Shown here piece after piece: positions 53,058 to 62,472 of a stretch of DNA of 64,000 nucleotides (position 1 is the stretch's first letter; each line of letters opens with the position of its first letter). Where the stretch lies: contig OZ240684.1 of assembly GCA_965199175.1 (NCBI GenBank), positions 744,001 to 808,000 of the forward strand, written 5' to 3'. The notes beneath the pieces were generated by a model. The model was given only the letters and a program-made list of their open reading frames with translations, was not told the DNA's origin and ran no database searches. The stretch comes from G963923945 sp965199175 (GTDB taxonomy: Bacteria; Pseudomonadota; Alphaproteobacteria; G963923945). The position numbers were made by a program, and so were the translations under genes.

Positions 53058-55826
53058 CTATTCTGAACCATCCGGATCCGTGTCATCTGGCTCAGCGTCA
53101 TCATCTGACTCAGTATCCGCCCCGGAGACCTCAATCAGCCGGGTCACCGAGACCACCTTTTCATCCTCAGCAACATCAAACAAACGCACCCCCTGGCCAG
53201 AGCGACCAATCACCGAGATATCGGCAACCGGACACCGGATGAGCTTACCGCCATCAGTCACCAAAACAATCTGATCTTCCACCGCGACCGGAAAAGCCGC
53301 CGCCATCGCCAGACCGTTGCGTTTGGTCAGAGTCATGTTGGCAATTCCCTGGCCACCCCGGCGCATGACCCGATACTCGTAGGCTGAGGTTCGTTTACCA
53401 TATCCCTGGTCGCTGATGGTGAGGATAAATTCTTCCTGAGCCGCCAATTCAGCATATCGATCCGCATCCAGATTATGACCCAAAGTGCTTTGTGTATTCT
53501 TATCGGGCTGATGATCGGCCGATACATCAGAAGAACCGGGTTCTGGATCATTCTCCCGGGCCATACGCAGATACGCATCGCGTTCCTCAACCGCGAATTC
53601 GGCATGGCGGAGAATGCTCATAGAGATGACATCATCCCCCGGCTTGAGGAGAATGCCCCGTACACCCATTGATGTGCGTCCCGAAAACACCCGAAGATCC
53701 TGAACCGGGAAACGCACACATTTTCCCCCACGCGAAGACAGCAAAACATCATGGCTGTCATCACAAACCGCAGCAGCAATCAAATGATCCCCTTCATCGA
53801 GTTTCATCGCGATTTTCCCGTTGGCTTTGACCTGAGTAAAATCGGTCAGGGAATTACGCCGTATGGTCCCGCTGGCGGTTCCAAGGACAATCGATAAATG
53901 CTCCCATTCTGATGATTGGTCCGGTAACGGCATCAGAGTCGTAATGCCCTCCCCGGCTTCCAGAGGCAGTAATTGCACCAGTGGCTTACCGCGCGCCTGG
54001 GGCGAACCAACCGGTAATTTATAGACCTTAAGCTTATAAACCATGCCGCGCGAGGAAAAGAATAAGACCGAGGCATGGGTACTAACCGCAAAAACCTGGA
54101 CAACAAAATCTTCTTCACGGGTTGCCATGCCGGCCCGGCCCTTGCCGCCGCGCTTTTGAGCCCGATACGCCGAAAGGGGGACACGTTTGACATAACCAGC
54201 ATGGGATACAGTCACCACCATATCTTCACGCGGGATCAGGTCCTCATCATCTGTATCCAGGGCCTGATCGATGATTTCGGTCCGGCGGGGCGTGCTGAGC
54301 TTGCCCTCCAAAGTCAATAATTCATCACGCAGAATGCTCATCAATCGCTGACGAGAACCCAGTATATCAAGATAATCAGCGATTCGCGCCGCAACATCCT
54401 GCAAATCCTGGGTGATTTTGTCACGCTCAAGACCAGTCAGACGATGCAGCCGCAAATCAAGGATGGCTTTGGCCTGGGCCTCAGAAAATTTGTACAAACC
54501 AGCCTGATCCACCTCACGGCCTGGTTCATTGATCAGGGCAATCAGGTCCCTCAGATCACCGGCTGGCCAGGCATGCTCCAACAAGGCCGCCCGGGCCGCC
54601 GCCGGGTTGCTGGCCTTACGAATACAGTCAATAACCGGATCAAGATTGGCAACCGCAACCGCCAGACCGACCAAAACATGCGCCCGTTCACGCGCTTTAC
54701 CAAGATCATAAGCCGCGCGCCGGGTGATGATTTCCTGACGAAAATCAACAAAAGCCGCAATCGCCGCCTTCAGATCAAGCAATGCCGGCTGGCCGTGATT
54801 AAGAGCCAGAAAATTGATCCCAAATGAGCTTTGTAAGGGCGTAAACTTAAAAAGCTGGTTCAAGACAACATCCGTATTGGCATCACGCTTGAGTTCAATG
54901 ACAATACGTAAACCATCACGATCTGACTCATCGCGTAACGTTGAAACACCAACAACAATCTTGTCGCGGGCCGCTTCAGCCAAACGCTCCATCAAGCGTG
55001 ATTTATTGAGCTGATAGGGAATTTCATTGACAATAATTGCCTGACGATCCTTGCCGACTGATTCAATCGCTGTACGCGCCCGCATGACCACCGAACCCCG
55101 CCCGGTCCGGTAAGCAGCATGGATACCACCCCGGCCAACGATCAAACCGCCGGTCGGGAAATCCGGCCCCGGCATGATTGTCATCAGCTCTTCTAATGTT
55201 ACATCCGGATTATCAACATAGGCACAACAAGCCGCAATCGCCTCACCCAGATTATGTGGCGGAATATTGGTGGCCATACCAACCGCAATACCGCTTCCTC
55301 CATTCACCAGTAAATTGGGAAATGCTGCCGGCAGAACAACCGGCTCCTGAGAGGAGTTATCGTAATTCTCCTGAAAATCGACAGTATCGCGATCAATATC
55401 ATCAAGCAAAGCATGGGCAGAAACCGCCAAACGCGCCTCGGTATACCGCATGGCAGCCGGTGGATCACCATCCATTGAGCCATAATTCCCCTGCCCATCA
55501 ATCAAAGGCAGGCGCATCGAAAAATCCTGAGCCATGCGCACCATAGCGTCATAGATCGCGCTGTCGCCATGAGGATGGTACTTACCCATGACATCACCAA
55601 CAATACGGGCAGCCTTCCGGTAGGGTTTGTTAAAATCATACCCAGCCTCTTTCATGGCAAAGAGAATACGCCGGTGCACAGGTTTCAATCCATCACGCGC
55701 ATCAGGCAGAGCCCGGGAAACAATCACGCTCATGGCGTAATCAAGATAGGATTTGCGCATCTCGTCTTCGAGAGTCACGAGATGAATATCAGAGGATGGC
55801 ACTCCCTGAGTTTGTGTCACAGCCAC
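53058..55826 (-). CDS. gyrA: DNA gyrase subunit A
   Basis: Gyrase introduces negative supercoils. The 922-residue protein begins with the breakage-reunion domain: DARDGLKPVHRRIL, the quinolone region HPHGDSAIYDAMVRMAQDF with Ser and Asp at the usual resistance positions (so apparently quinolone-sensitive), and the catalytic tyrosine in AMRYTEARL. In the C-terminal beta-pinwheel the GyrA box reads QKRGGKG, which identifies gyrA rather than parC. The tail is acidic (SDDDAEPDDTDPDGS). An insertion in the C-terminal domain (about residues 765-810) is polar. It converges with the XRE gene. Confidence 0.97.
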   Translation of the reverse strand: MAVTQTQGVPSSDIHLVTLEDEMRKSYLDYAMSVIVSRALPDARDGLKPVHRRILFAMKEAGYDFNKPYRKAARIVGDVMGKYHPHGDSAIYDAMVRMAQDFSMRLPLIDGQGNYGSMDGDPPAAMRYTEARLAVSAHALLDDIDRDTVDFQENYDNSSQEPVVLPAAFPNLLVNGGSGIAVGMATNIPPHNLGEAIAACCAYVDNPDVTLEELMTIMPGPDFPTGGLIVGRGGIHAAYRTGRGSVVMRARTAIESVGKDRQAIIVNEIPYQLNKSRLMERLAEAARDKIVVGVSTLRDESDRDGLRIVIELKRDANTDVVLNQLFKFTPLQSSFGINFLALNHGQPALLDLKAAIAAFVDFRQEIITRRAAYDLGKARERAHVLVGLAVAVANLDPVIDCIRKASNPAAARAALLEHAWPAGDLRDLIALINEPGREVDQAGLYKFSEAQAKAILDLRLHRLTGLERDKITQDLQDVAARIADYLDILGSRQRLMSILRDELLTLEGKLSTPRRTEIIDQALDTDDEDLIPREDMVVTVSHAGYVKRVPLSAYRAQKRGGKGRAGMATREEDFVVQVFAVSTHASVLFFSSRGMVYKLKVYKLPVGSPQARGKPLVQLLPLEAGEGITTLMPLPDQSSEWEHLSIVLGTASGTIRRNSLTDFTQVKANGKIAMKLDEGDHLIAAAVCDDSHDVLLSSRGGKCVRFPVQDLRVFSGRTSMGVRGILLKPGDDVISMSILRHAEFAVEERDAYLRMARENDPEPGSSDVSADHQPDKNTQSTLGHNLDADRYAELAAQEEFILTISDQGYGKRTSAYEYRVMRRGGQGIANMTLTKRNGLAMAAAFPVAVEDQIVLVTDGGKLIRCPVADISVIGRSGQGVRLFDVAEDEKVVSVTRLIEVSGADTESDDDAEPDDTDPDGSE

Positions 55827-56151
55827 TCCAGATACAGAAAATACAAAAAGAAAAAACCGCTCGCATCCCGGTTATCTTTGACCACCGTTATGCAAAGAGC
55901 AGGTGAGGTAAAAAACCCGAACGGTCAACCGTCACCTTATCAGTATGAACCCGGCGGTACAAATATATAAATGCCAAAAAGCACCGCCATGATCATTATT
56001 CAGCAGATGTCAAAACATGTTTTTATTGTTCGTTTAATAAATAAGTTTAATCAATTAACATATTATTTTTGTTTATTTTTTTGTCAATACTGACTCAGTC
56101 ATTTTTCCTGGCATAACCGGTCCTCTTACTACATCATCATCATTCGTATCA
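55827..56151. other. Intergenic region between gyrA and ntrC
   Basis: This 325-base gap holds the gyrA promoter at its left end, since both flanking genes read leftward. The right half is strongly AT-rich (56010-56100) and contains the inverted repeat ACTGACTCAGT near 56089-56099. I see no gene, tRNA or recognised RNA in it. Confidence 0.5.
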
Positions 56152-57618
56152 TCATGACCTGCCAGGCCGGGCGGACGGAATATCCAGTTCGCGAATCTTT
56201 TTACGCAGCGTGTTGCGATTGATACCCAGAATCCTGGCAGCCTGTAATTGATTCCCGCGTGATGCTTCCAGACACAGCGAAATCAGCGGGAATTCGACCT
56301 CATTAAGGACCCGTTTATACAAACCCGCCGCAGGGAGTTCATCGCCATGAGCATCAAAATAGCGGCGTAAATGACGTTGAGCAGCTTCTCTCAGAGATTC
56401 GGAGGGTGCATCATATTCTTCTTCAGAACCGGTCAGTTCTTTTTCTAAGACCCCCCGGCCAATGGTTTCCTGAGAATAAAGAGCAGCCAGGCGACGCACC
56501 AAATTTTCCAGCTCGCGGACATTCCCCGGCCAATGATATGATTTCAGAAACGCCATACCCCCGGCATCAATTTGCTTGGCCAGCAAATTCTCATCGGCCA
56601 GCTGAGCAGAAAAATGGGCAACCAGATCCGGAATATCAGCACTGCGTTCGCGTAAAGGCGGCAGACGCACAGGCACAACATTGAGCCGGTAAAACAAATC
56701 TTCGCGAAAAACACCCTGACGGACCAGTTGACGTAAGTCGCGATGGGTCGCGGCAATGATACGGGCATCAGCCCGGACAGGACGGCGACCACCGACCATT
56801 ATATACTCACCTTCCTGTAATACCCGCAACAAGCGGGTTTGTGCATCCAGCGGCATATCACCAATTTCATCCAGAAATAACGTTCCACCGGCAGCCTGTT
56901 CAAAACGTCCCGGGTTACGCTGGATAGCCCCGGTAAAGGCTCCCTTCTCATGACCGAATAATTCACTTTCAATCAATTCACGGGGAATGGCAGCCATATT
57001 CACAGCAACAAAGGGGCGTGAAGATCGTTTGCTGTAACGATGCAATGCACAGGCAACCAATTCCTTACCAGTCCCGGACTCGCCACTAATCAAAGTGGTG
57101 AGATCGGTTCCCACCAACCGTCCGAGAATACGATACACATCCTGCATGGCCGCAGAACGCCCGACCAGAGGCAATCCTTCCTCAACCGGACCGGCAATCG
57201 GCAGAGCTGGTGACTCCGCCGATACATTCAAAGCGCGCTCCACCACCTCAATGACTTCTTTCAGATCAAACGGCTTGGGAAGATACTCAAAGGCTCCTTT
57301 CTGATTGGCCCGGACCGCCGTGCTCAGAGTGCTTTGTGCACTCACCACCACCACCCGCATTGCCGGGCGCATTTTGAGAATACGTGGCACCAGATCAAGG
57401 CCATCCTCATCCGGCATAACCACATCCGTAATCACCATATCCCCTTCACCAGAACGGACCCAATCCCAAAGCTGAGCAACCGTGCCAGTGGTCCTCACAT
57501 GATAGCCCTGGTCTGATAAAGCCTGATACAACACGGTGCGGATCGATTGATCATCATCGGCCACCAAAATCGTCGCCGGTGGTTTTGTCACAGAAAGTTT
57601 TGTCACAAAATCAGTCAT
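56152..57618 (-). CDS. ntrC: Nitrogen regulation response regulator NtrC
   Basis: The sigma-54 activator of nitrogen assimilation genes. It has a receiver domain (ILVADDDQSIR, phospho-acceptor in MVITDVVMPDEDGLDL), a AAA+ domain with the intact GAFTGA loop (ELFGHEKGAFTGA), Walker A SGESGTGKELVACALH and FLDEIGDMPLDAQTRLLRVLQ, and a C-terminal Fis-type helix-turn-helix (QLQAARILGINRNTLRKKIREL). The length of 488 residues is normal. The start region contains an in-frame 15-bp duplication (FVTKL/SVTKP). It follows ntrB by two bases, so the two are coupled. Confidence 0.97.
   Translation of the reverse strand: MTDFVTKLSVTKPPATILVADDDQSIRTVLYQALSDQGYHVRTTGTVAQLWDWVRSGEGDMVITDVVMPDEDGLDLVPRILKMRPAMRVVVVSAQSTLSTAVRANQKGAFEYLPKPFDLKEVIEVVERALNVSAESPALPIAGPVEEGLPLVGRSAAMQDVYRILGRLVGTDLTTLISGESGTGKELVACALHRYSKRSSRPFVAVNMAAIPRELIESELFGHEKGAFTGAIQRNPGRFEQAAGGTLFLDEIGDMPLDAQTRLLRVLQEGEYIMVGGRRPVRADARIIAATHRDLRQLVRQGVFREDLFYRLNVVPVRLPPLRERSADIPDLVAHFSAQLADENLLAKQIDAGGMAFLKSYHWPGNVRELENLVRRLAALYSQETIGRGVLEKELTGSEEEYDAPSESLREAAQRHLRRYFDAHGDELPAAGLYKRVLNEVEFPLISLCLEASRGNQLQAARILGINRNTLRKKIRELDIPSARPGRS
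57578..57607. repeat. In-frame 15-bp duplication at the 5' end of ntrC
   Basis: On the coding strand TTTTGTGACAAAACT is followed at once by TTCTGTGACAAAACC, encoding FVTKL and SVTKP in the first residues of NtrC. The two 15-base units differ at only two positions. It adds an unstructured N-terminal extension before the receiver domain. It shows that the microduplications seen in non-coding DNA also touch coding ends. Confidence 0.8.
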
Positions 57619-57620
57619 GA

Positions 57621-58748
57621 TCAGGAAACTCTGTGTGACATATGTTCCGGATAAACAGGCAACAAAACATTGAAAACAGTGCAGCCAGGACGACTCTCAA
57701 ATTCGACAAAACCACCATGATCATCGATAATTCCGGACACAAGAGCCAGACCAATTCCAGTCCCGCCGGTTTTATCACTCACAAACGGATCAAACAGGCA
57801 GTCGCGCATCGTTTCCGAAACTCCGCCACCATTATCACGAAACCCGACCCGTAACGGCAACACCCGATGAGACCGGGAACCAGGGACAGCCAGACGAACC
57901 CCATGCTGGTAAGAGGTTTCCAGAGTCACCATCCCTTCGGGAGAATGGGTCGCCTGAACGGCTTCGCAGGCATTCTTGAGAAGATTAAGAAAAACCTGAA
58001 TCAACTGGTCACGGTTACAAAACGCCAACGGCAGTGATGGATCATAGAGGCGGCGTAAGCGCAAGCCACGGGCAAAACCATTTTCGGCAATCCCAAGGAT
58101 ATGATCAAGAATCTCATGGAGATTGACCGGTTCCCGAGTCACCGGATGATGATGAGCAAGACCCTCAACATGCTCCACCAGGCTACGGATACGGTCGACC
58201 TCATTGGTGATTAAAATGGTTAATTCCTGATCATTTTTGTTCTGGCTACGCTTACCGATGAGCTGGGCCGCACCACGGATACCAGAAAGGGGATTCTTGA
58301 CTTCATGAGCCAGAGTGGAAGCCATTGCATGAAGGGCGCGCCCGGAATTGCGCTGATTCCATTGGCGATCAATACGATCAGCCAGATCACGTTCACTCAA
58401 TACAACCACAATATCACGACGCTCAGAATCATCCTCAGCGTGATCCGATAAGCATAACCCGGGCAGATATGACAAACGCAACGCAACAATACGTTCGCCC
58501 AAACGGGGACTGCTCAATGGAAGATGATGCTCAGCCAGACTATTACCACCGGCCCGCAATTTTCGTAACAAAGGGAAAAAAGGACTGTCCGGGGGCAACA
58601 TATCATCCATGACAGTGCCACATAATTGGCTGGCCCCGGCGGCAAAAAAATGTTCAGCGGCCTGATTCACATATACTATCCGGTTATCATGACGAATGAC
58701 CAAAACCGCATCCGATAAAGCATTCAGAATATCTTCATGTCTCAGCAT
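57621..58748 (-). CDS. ntrB: Nitrogen regulation sensor kinase NtrB
   Basis: A cytoplasmic kinase that phosphorylates or dephosphorylates NtrC under PII control. The 375-residue protein has an N-terminal PAS domain (ILNALSDAVLVIRHDNRIVYVN), the phospho-histidine in STLAHEVKNPLSGIRGAAQLIG, and the ATPase domain with NLLKNACEAVQ, FRDNGGG and GGTGIGLALVSGIIDDHGG. It has no membrane segments. It is upstream of ntrC and downstream of dusB in the order dusB-ntrB-ntrC, the standard alphaproteobacterial cluster. Here ntrY-ntrX lie about 27 kb away. Confidence 0.96.
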   Translation of the reverse strand: MLRHEDILNALSDAVLVIRHDNRIVYVNQAAEHFFAAGASQLCGTVMDDMLPPDSPFFPLLRKLRAGGNSLAEHHLPLSSPRLGERIVALRLSYLPGLCLSDHAEDDSERRDIVVVLSERDLADRIDRQWNQRNSGRALHAMASTLAHEVKNPLSGIRGAAQLIGKRSQNKNDQELTILITNEVDRIRSLVEHVEGLAHHHPVTREPVNLHEILDHILGIAENGFARGLRLRRLYDPSLPLAFCNRDQLIQVFLNLLKNACEAVQATHSPEGMVTLETSYQHGVRLAVPGSRSHRVLPLRVGFRDNGGGVSETMRDCLFDPFVSDKTGGTGIGLALVSGIIDDHGGFVEFESRPGCTVFNVLLPVYPEHMSHRVS

Positions 58749-58888
58749 CGCTATTCTTTTTCACCGAAGAAATGCAGCAACGAATAAAAAAAGAAGTGTC
58801 AGTCATAAGGGTGAGGTGAGCAATTTTATGTTAAAGAAATGATCATTTTCACTTTAAGTAAGTATTCATAACTTATTAAGATATATTA

Positions 58889-58951
58889 ACAAATTGTTAA
58901 AAAAATCATCATATTTACGTCAAAAAAATGGCCACAAATTGTTAAAAAAAT
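58889..58951. repeat. 18-bp direct repeat, 45-bp period, upstream of ntrB
   Basis: ACAAATTGTTAAAAAAAT occurs perfectly at 58889-58906 and 58934-58951 in the AT-rich 268-base gap between dusB and ntrB. Both are followed by a CATCAT/GATCAT element. The gap has no gene. A promoter of ntrB-ntrC may lie here. Confidence 0.85.
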
Positions 58952-59016
58952 GATCATAAATGCAGTGAAATTATTTTTTATGTATAGCTTAAAGAAATTT
59001 TTTTTAAGTTTTTGGA

Positions 59017-60108
59017 TTAAAAGAAAAAATTATCAATTAAACTCTCAATTTCAGCCGGTGTGTTTTTTGAATTGACCCCGGACCGGAATGCGGCTGAGTT
59101 CGCCAGCCCTTTGGAGTACCAGGCAAGATGCTTGCGGGCCATACGTGTACCGGTATCCGGGCCGTAATGCTCGACCATCGCAGCGAAATGGTCACGGATG
59201 ATGATTGCTTGTTCGCGCAAACTGGGCTCCGGCGGGGCCTGACCAGAGTCTAAATACCGACATGCCCAACCAGGAAACCAGGGACGACCATAACTGCCGC
59301 GTCCGATCATCACACCATCGGCTCCGGATTGACTGAGGATTGCACGAATATCAGCGTAGGTGGTCACATCGCCATTAGCGATTACCGGAATCGAGACCGC
59401 TTCTTTGACCCGGCGGATAAACCGCCAGTCAGCACGCCCGCGATACATTTGACAGCGGGTACGACCATGAACGGTAATCATGCGGATCCCACATTGCTCA
59501 GCAATCCGGGCAAGGGATACCGCATTGCGATTGGATTCATCCCAGCCGGTACGCATTTTCAAAGTCACAGGGATAGAAACCGCTTTCACCGTTGCTTCCA
59601 GGATAGACGCTGCATGGGTCTCATCGCGCATCAAAGCCGATCCTGCATGCCCATTCACAACTTTTTTGACCGGACACCCCATATTGATGTCAATCAGATC
59701 CGCGCCCAGATCCTGATTGAGACGGGCTGCTTGCGCCATCACCAACGGCTCACAGCCGGCCAACTGCACCGCCATGGGTCCCTGATCCGGCGATGTGCTG
59801 GCCATTTTCAGGGTACGTTGATTGTGGCGGATCATCGCCTGGCTGGCAATCATTTCAGAAAACACCAGACCAGCACCAAATTTCTGAGCCAGACGGCGGA
59901 AAGGCAGATCGCTCACCCCCGACATCGGGGCGAGAAACGCCCTGCCCTGAACGGATAAAGGCCCGATACGAATCGCCGCCCCGACAGGGTTGGTGGAATC
60001 AGCTGTTTTCGGGGAAGCGGCTATCTGAGCATCCAGAAACGACAGAGACATGCTGTTGCGAGAATCATTGGGACAATCCAAAGAAGAATCCAAACAGGAC
60101 GTGATCAT
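59017..60108 (-). CDS. dusB: tRNA-dihydrouridine synthase DusB
   Basis: Reduces uridine to dihydrouridine in the tRNA D-loop with FMN. The 363-residue protein has the FMN-barrel start RAFLAPMSGVSDLPFR, QLAGCEPLVMAQAA, the catalytic-cysteine motif DINMGCPVKKVV, KMRTGWDE, ITVHGRTRCQMYRG and VMIGRGSYGRPW. The N-terminal extension (about 45 residues before the barrel) is longer than usual. ATG 60108 has AGGAG seven bases upstream, supporting this start. It is first in the dusB-ntrB-ntrC order (homologue of nifR3). Confidence 0.95.
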   Translation of the reverse strand: MITSCLDSSLDCPNDSRNSMSLSFLDAQIAASPKTADSTNPVGAAIRIGPLSVQGRAFLAPMSGVSDLPFRRLAQKFGAGLVFSEMIASQAMIRHNQRTLKMASTSPDQGPMAVQLAGCEPLVMAQAARLNQDLGADLIDINMGCPVKKVVNGHAGSALMRDETHAASILEATVKAVSIPVTLKMRTGWDESNRNAVSLARIAEQCGIRMITVHGRTRCQMYRGRADWRFIRRVKEAVSIPVIANGDVTTYADIRAILSQSGADGVMIGRGSYGRPWFPGWACRYLDSGQAPPEPSLREQAIIIRDHFAAMVEHYGPDTGTRMARKHLAWYSKGLANSAAFRSGVNSKNTPAEIESLIDNFFF

Positions 60109-60430
60109 GACACTGCTCCTGGCATCATTGTCGGCTATCTTCCCGGATTGCTAAAGCCGGTCCCCGGCCTGCTTGTACCAATCACCTGTATGTAAAAGAC
60201 GATGACCCATAAGGCAAGTGTTATTCTTGCCTGAATTATAAGGGTTTTACCGACATCGCTCTTGGTTTGTTGGTGTTGGAAAATCGACACATCACATTGT
60301 CCTGCTACATCTGAAATATCCCGGAAAGATTTGAGAAATTGAACGATGCTGCCGCCAAAACCATGCCGCATATCCGGCAGACGGATATGCGCTTAAAGGG
60401 AACCGGAAGGATCAGAACTGAAAACAGAAT
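60109..60430. other. Region between dusB and the YHS gene terminator
   Basis: This roughly 320-base stretch contains the dusB promoter and ribosome-binding site at its left edge. Open frames such as the one at 60135-60371 have no domain, signal or start support. No RNA gene is recognised. Confidence 0.45.
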
Positions 60431-60475
60431 CGATAAAAGGAACACCCCGGTCAGCATAGGATGCTCCGGGGGTGT
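60431..60475 (-). terminator. Rho-independent-type terminator of the YHS gene
   Basis: On the minus strand the sequence ACACCCCCGGAGCAT-CCT-ATGCTGACCGGGGTGT folds into a GC-rich stem (ACACCCC/GGGGTGT with GCAT/ATGC inside), followed by TTCCTTTTAT. It begins eight bases after the YHS gene stop codon, exactly where a terminator would be expected. Confidence 0.65.
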
Positions 60476-60483
60476 GGATTGGC

Positions 60484-61020
60484 TTATTTTTCAGCCAATG
60501 CGGCACGGATTCGCGGCCAGTTGGCATCACCATTACTGATATTCATCCGGGTATTGCGTGACCATGTATCCTGCACGCTTTTGGAATAATTGAGATACAG
60601 CTTATGATCAACGATTTTCCATGCCCTGGGATCAATGCTCGCGGTATAGCCCTGGCCCACCGCCCAGGCACAATAACCACCGTATTGGGGAGCATATTTT
60701 TTTGGATTGGCGTCAAAAACTGCCTTATTTTTGGCTGTGGAAAACAACCATACCGCCCCCTCATAGCGGCTTTGATGATCACTTTTGCCTTTCACTGCCT
60801 GCCCCCGGGTAAAGTAAGCAACAGGATCATAGCCACGAATAGCATAGCCCTGGGCACTGTAAATCACCTGCCCCATCGCCGGGGCAGGAAAAACCAGACC
60901 GGAAAAAGCCACAGCAGAAAAAAAGAGAAAACAAACGAAAAAAATATTCCGCATACCCATACTGTGACTGCTCATTTTGCGAGCCAAACCGACCTGGTAA
61001 ACCGAAAAAAAGGTCTTCAT
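60484..61020 (-). CDS. YHS domain-containing exported protein
   Basis: YHS domains are small metal-associated folds found in metal-handling and toluene-oxygenase proteins. From ATG 61020, behind GAGGAGGAG, the 178-residue precursor has a long positively charged N-terminus, a hydrophobic core (FFVCFLFFSAVAFSGLVF) ending near MGQVIYS, and the YHS domain (YAIRGYDPVAYFTRGQAVKGK, FDANPKKYAPQYGGYCAWAV). An ATG eight codons upstream is in frame, but the ribosome-binding site points to 61020. A terminator follows. Confidence 0.88.
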   Translation of the reverse strand: MKTFFSVYQVGLARKMSSHSMGMRNIFFVCFLFFSAVAFSGLVFPAPAMGQVIYSAQGYAIRGYDPVAYFTRGQAVKGKSDHQSRYEGAVWLFSTAKNKAVFDANPKKYAPQYGGYCAWAVGQGYTASIDPRAWKIVDHKLYLNYSKSVQDTWSRNTRMNISNGDANWPRIRAALAEK

Positions 61021-61140
61021 TGGTGCTCCTCCTCTGTTCATCAATATGTCACAGAATCAATATGCTATAAAGTTGCTGTCGTCAGATCTCACTCATCATC
61101 CGATTTTTTTCAGGTTTGGTTTTTTCACGCCTCAACTCTG

Positions 61141-61229
61141 TCATACTGTGCTCATACTATGCTGACGAGCAAACCAACGGATTGATAAAATATATGGATT
61201 AGTAAAACATATGGATTGATAAAATATCA
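61141..61229. repeat. Tandem duplications of 11 bp and 17 bp (x3)
   Basis: TCATACTGTGC (61141-61151) is followed by TCATACTATGC (61152-61162). Then a 17-bp unit occurs three times: GGATTGATAAAATATAT (61179-61195), GGATTAGTAAAACATAT (61196-61212) and GGATTGATAAAATATCA (61213-61229). Both lie in the gap between the YHS gene and the HemX/YpjD-like gene. Confidence 0.92.
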
Positions 61230-61245
61230 CGTAACAGAAATCATA

Positions 61246-62049
61246 TCATAACGAGGTCATTAAAACATCCGTGACGAATTTAACACCGGGATAGGCTAAA
61301 CTCAGCAATAAATACGCGAGCAGAACCCCGCGAGCAGCCTGGCTTCCTCCCAGGCTCCCCCGGGAACGCAAAATCAGAAGAACACCAATGACTCCTAAAG
61401 TCAGCAAGCTCAATAATGTCTTATGATCCCATTGAAGCACAACATTGGTGAGACTATACTGCGCCCCCATCCCCCAAAGGATAGCAAAACCCAGCAATCC
61501 CGCGCTCACAATCAATAATCGAAGTTCTAATATTTCAGCATCCGTAATGGATGGCAAACCATCCAGAAAAGCGGGACGTCTCTTCATGCGCAAAGCACGC
61601 TGGCGCAGGAAAACAGCAAGTCCGGAAATCGCCGATAAGGTTAAAGCCGCAAACGCCCCCAGAGCAAAGGCTATATGAGCCTGAAACCACAAAGATACAG
61701 GGGGAAAAACCGGTGGCAAACCCGGGGCCTTCCCCCAGATAACGGCCAGGATCCCTAAACCAACCAGATACGGCAGCAACAAGCCGCCCAGACGCCAGCC
61801 ATGGGCACTCACGCACACCAAAATGATATATGATACCAGGCTACAACCAATGATCAGCCACAAAGCGGCTGAAAATTCTGCGGGCCATCCCCCTCCGGTC
61901 TGTTCAATCATCCAAACCAGTGGGCCGACACATGCCAGGATCAGCAACACCCAAAAAACACCACCCGGCCGGCCGCCGCGCATTACATACAATGCCGCTG
62001 GCACCAAACAGGCAAGCGGGATCAGGGACAAAAAGGAAAAGGCAGCCAT
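61246..62049 (-). CDS. HemX/YpjD-like cytochrome c assembly-family membrane protein
   Basis: An integral membrane protein of the CcsA/HemX superfamily, about eight helices in 267 residues. The C-terminal signature QWDHKTLLSLLTLGVIGVLLIL carries the histidine and tryptophan that are diagnostic for this branch (WDHKT), and AHIAFALGAFAALTLSAISG lies earlier. Relatives (YpjD/CorE) contribute to metal ion or haem handling. The biochemistry is unsettled. The start is ATG 62049 after a GTG in frame. It is convergent with no neighbour and shares its promoter region with repeats. Confidence 0.85.
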   Translation of the reverse strand: MAAFSFLSLIPLACLVPAALYVMRGGRPGGVFWVLLILACVGPLVWMIEQTGGGWPAEFSAALWLIIGCSLVSYIILVCVSAHGWRLGGLLLPYLVGLGILAVIWGKAPGLPPVFPPVSLWFQAHIAFALGAFAALTLSAISGLAVFLRQRALRMKRRPAFLDGLPSITDAEILELRLLIVSAGLLGFAILWGMGAQYSLTNVVLQWDHKTLLSLLTLGVIGVLLILRSRGSLGGSQAARGVLLAYLLLSLAYPGVKFVTDVLMTSL

Positions 62050-62095
62050 CACATCATGATACGCGACTTATAGTGTTCATTTAATCACAAAACCG

Positions 62096-62134
62096 GTGAC
62101 TGTAAAAGGTGGCTGTAAAAGATAACAGTAAAAG
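62096..62134. repeat. 13-bp unit repeated three times
   Basis: GTGACTGTAAAAG (62096-62108), GTGGCTGTAAAAG (62109-62121), ATAACAGTAAAAG (62122-62134). The copies share CNGTAAAAG-type ends. Confidence 0.9.
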
Positions 62135-62403
62135 ACAGCGCAATAGCGGTCGCATGACCGAATTAAGCCAGAGAATCGTTGAGAAAGAGAACAATCTAAA
62201 GAGTTTTTACCCCGGGATCAGAGAATGATTGCCCCGGTTTGCTGCTTAAAGATTCCAACCCTTCCACCCGACCAACGATATCAATCAGCCCGGCTTACAA
62301 GCCGCTACATGAATATCATAAAGCATGGTTGAAGATAAAAAATGTTTTTCGTGGTGATTTTTGCTTGACAAACCGCATGACTTAATATTCAAACCAGTGA
62401 TAC

Positions 62404-62416
62404 GTTATAACATAAC
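62404..62416. promoter_or_regulatory. Candidate Zur box upstream of the His-rich porin
   Basis: GTTATAACATAAC is a perfect 5-bp inverted repeat (GTTAT-N3-ATAAC). It matches the core of the published proteobacterial zinc-uptake regulator operator GTTATANTATAAC at 12 of 13 positions. It lies about 150 bases upstream of the porin start. Zinc control of a protein with histidine-rich repeats is plausible. The site is a motif match only. Confidence 0.55.
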
Positions 62417-62472
62417 ATAAAAATCCGTAACCTAATGAATTTCTGGTACTTTTGACAATAATTCGCAAGAAT

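Noticed and set aside
56089..56099. ACTGACTCAGT as a terminator of ntrC
   Set aside because: The T run follows on the plus strand, while ntrC reads on the minus strand.
60135..60371. 78-codon frame between dusB and the YHS gene
   Set aside because: No ribosome-binding site and no recognisable features; likely chance.
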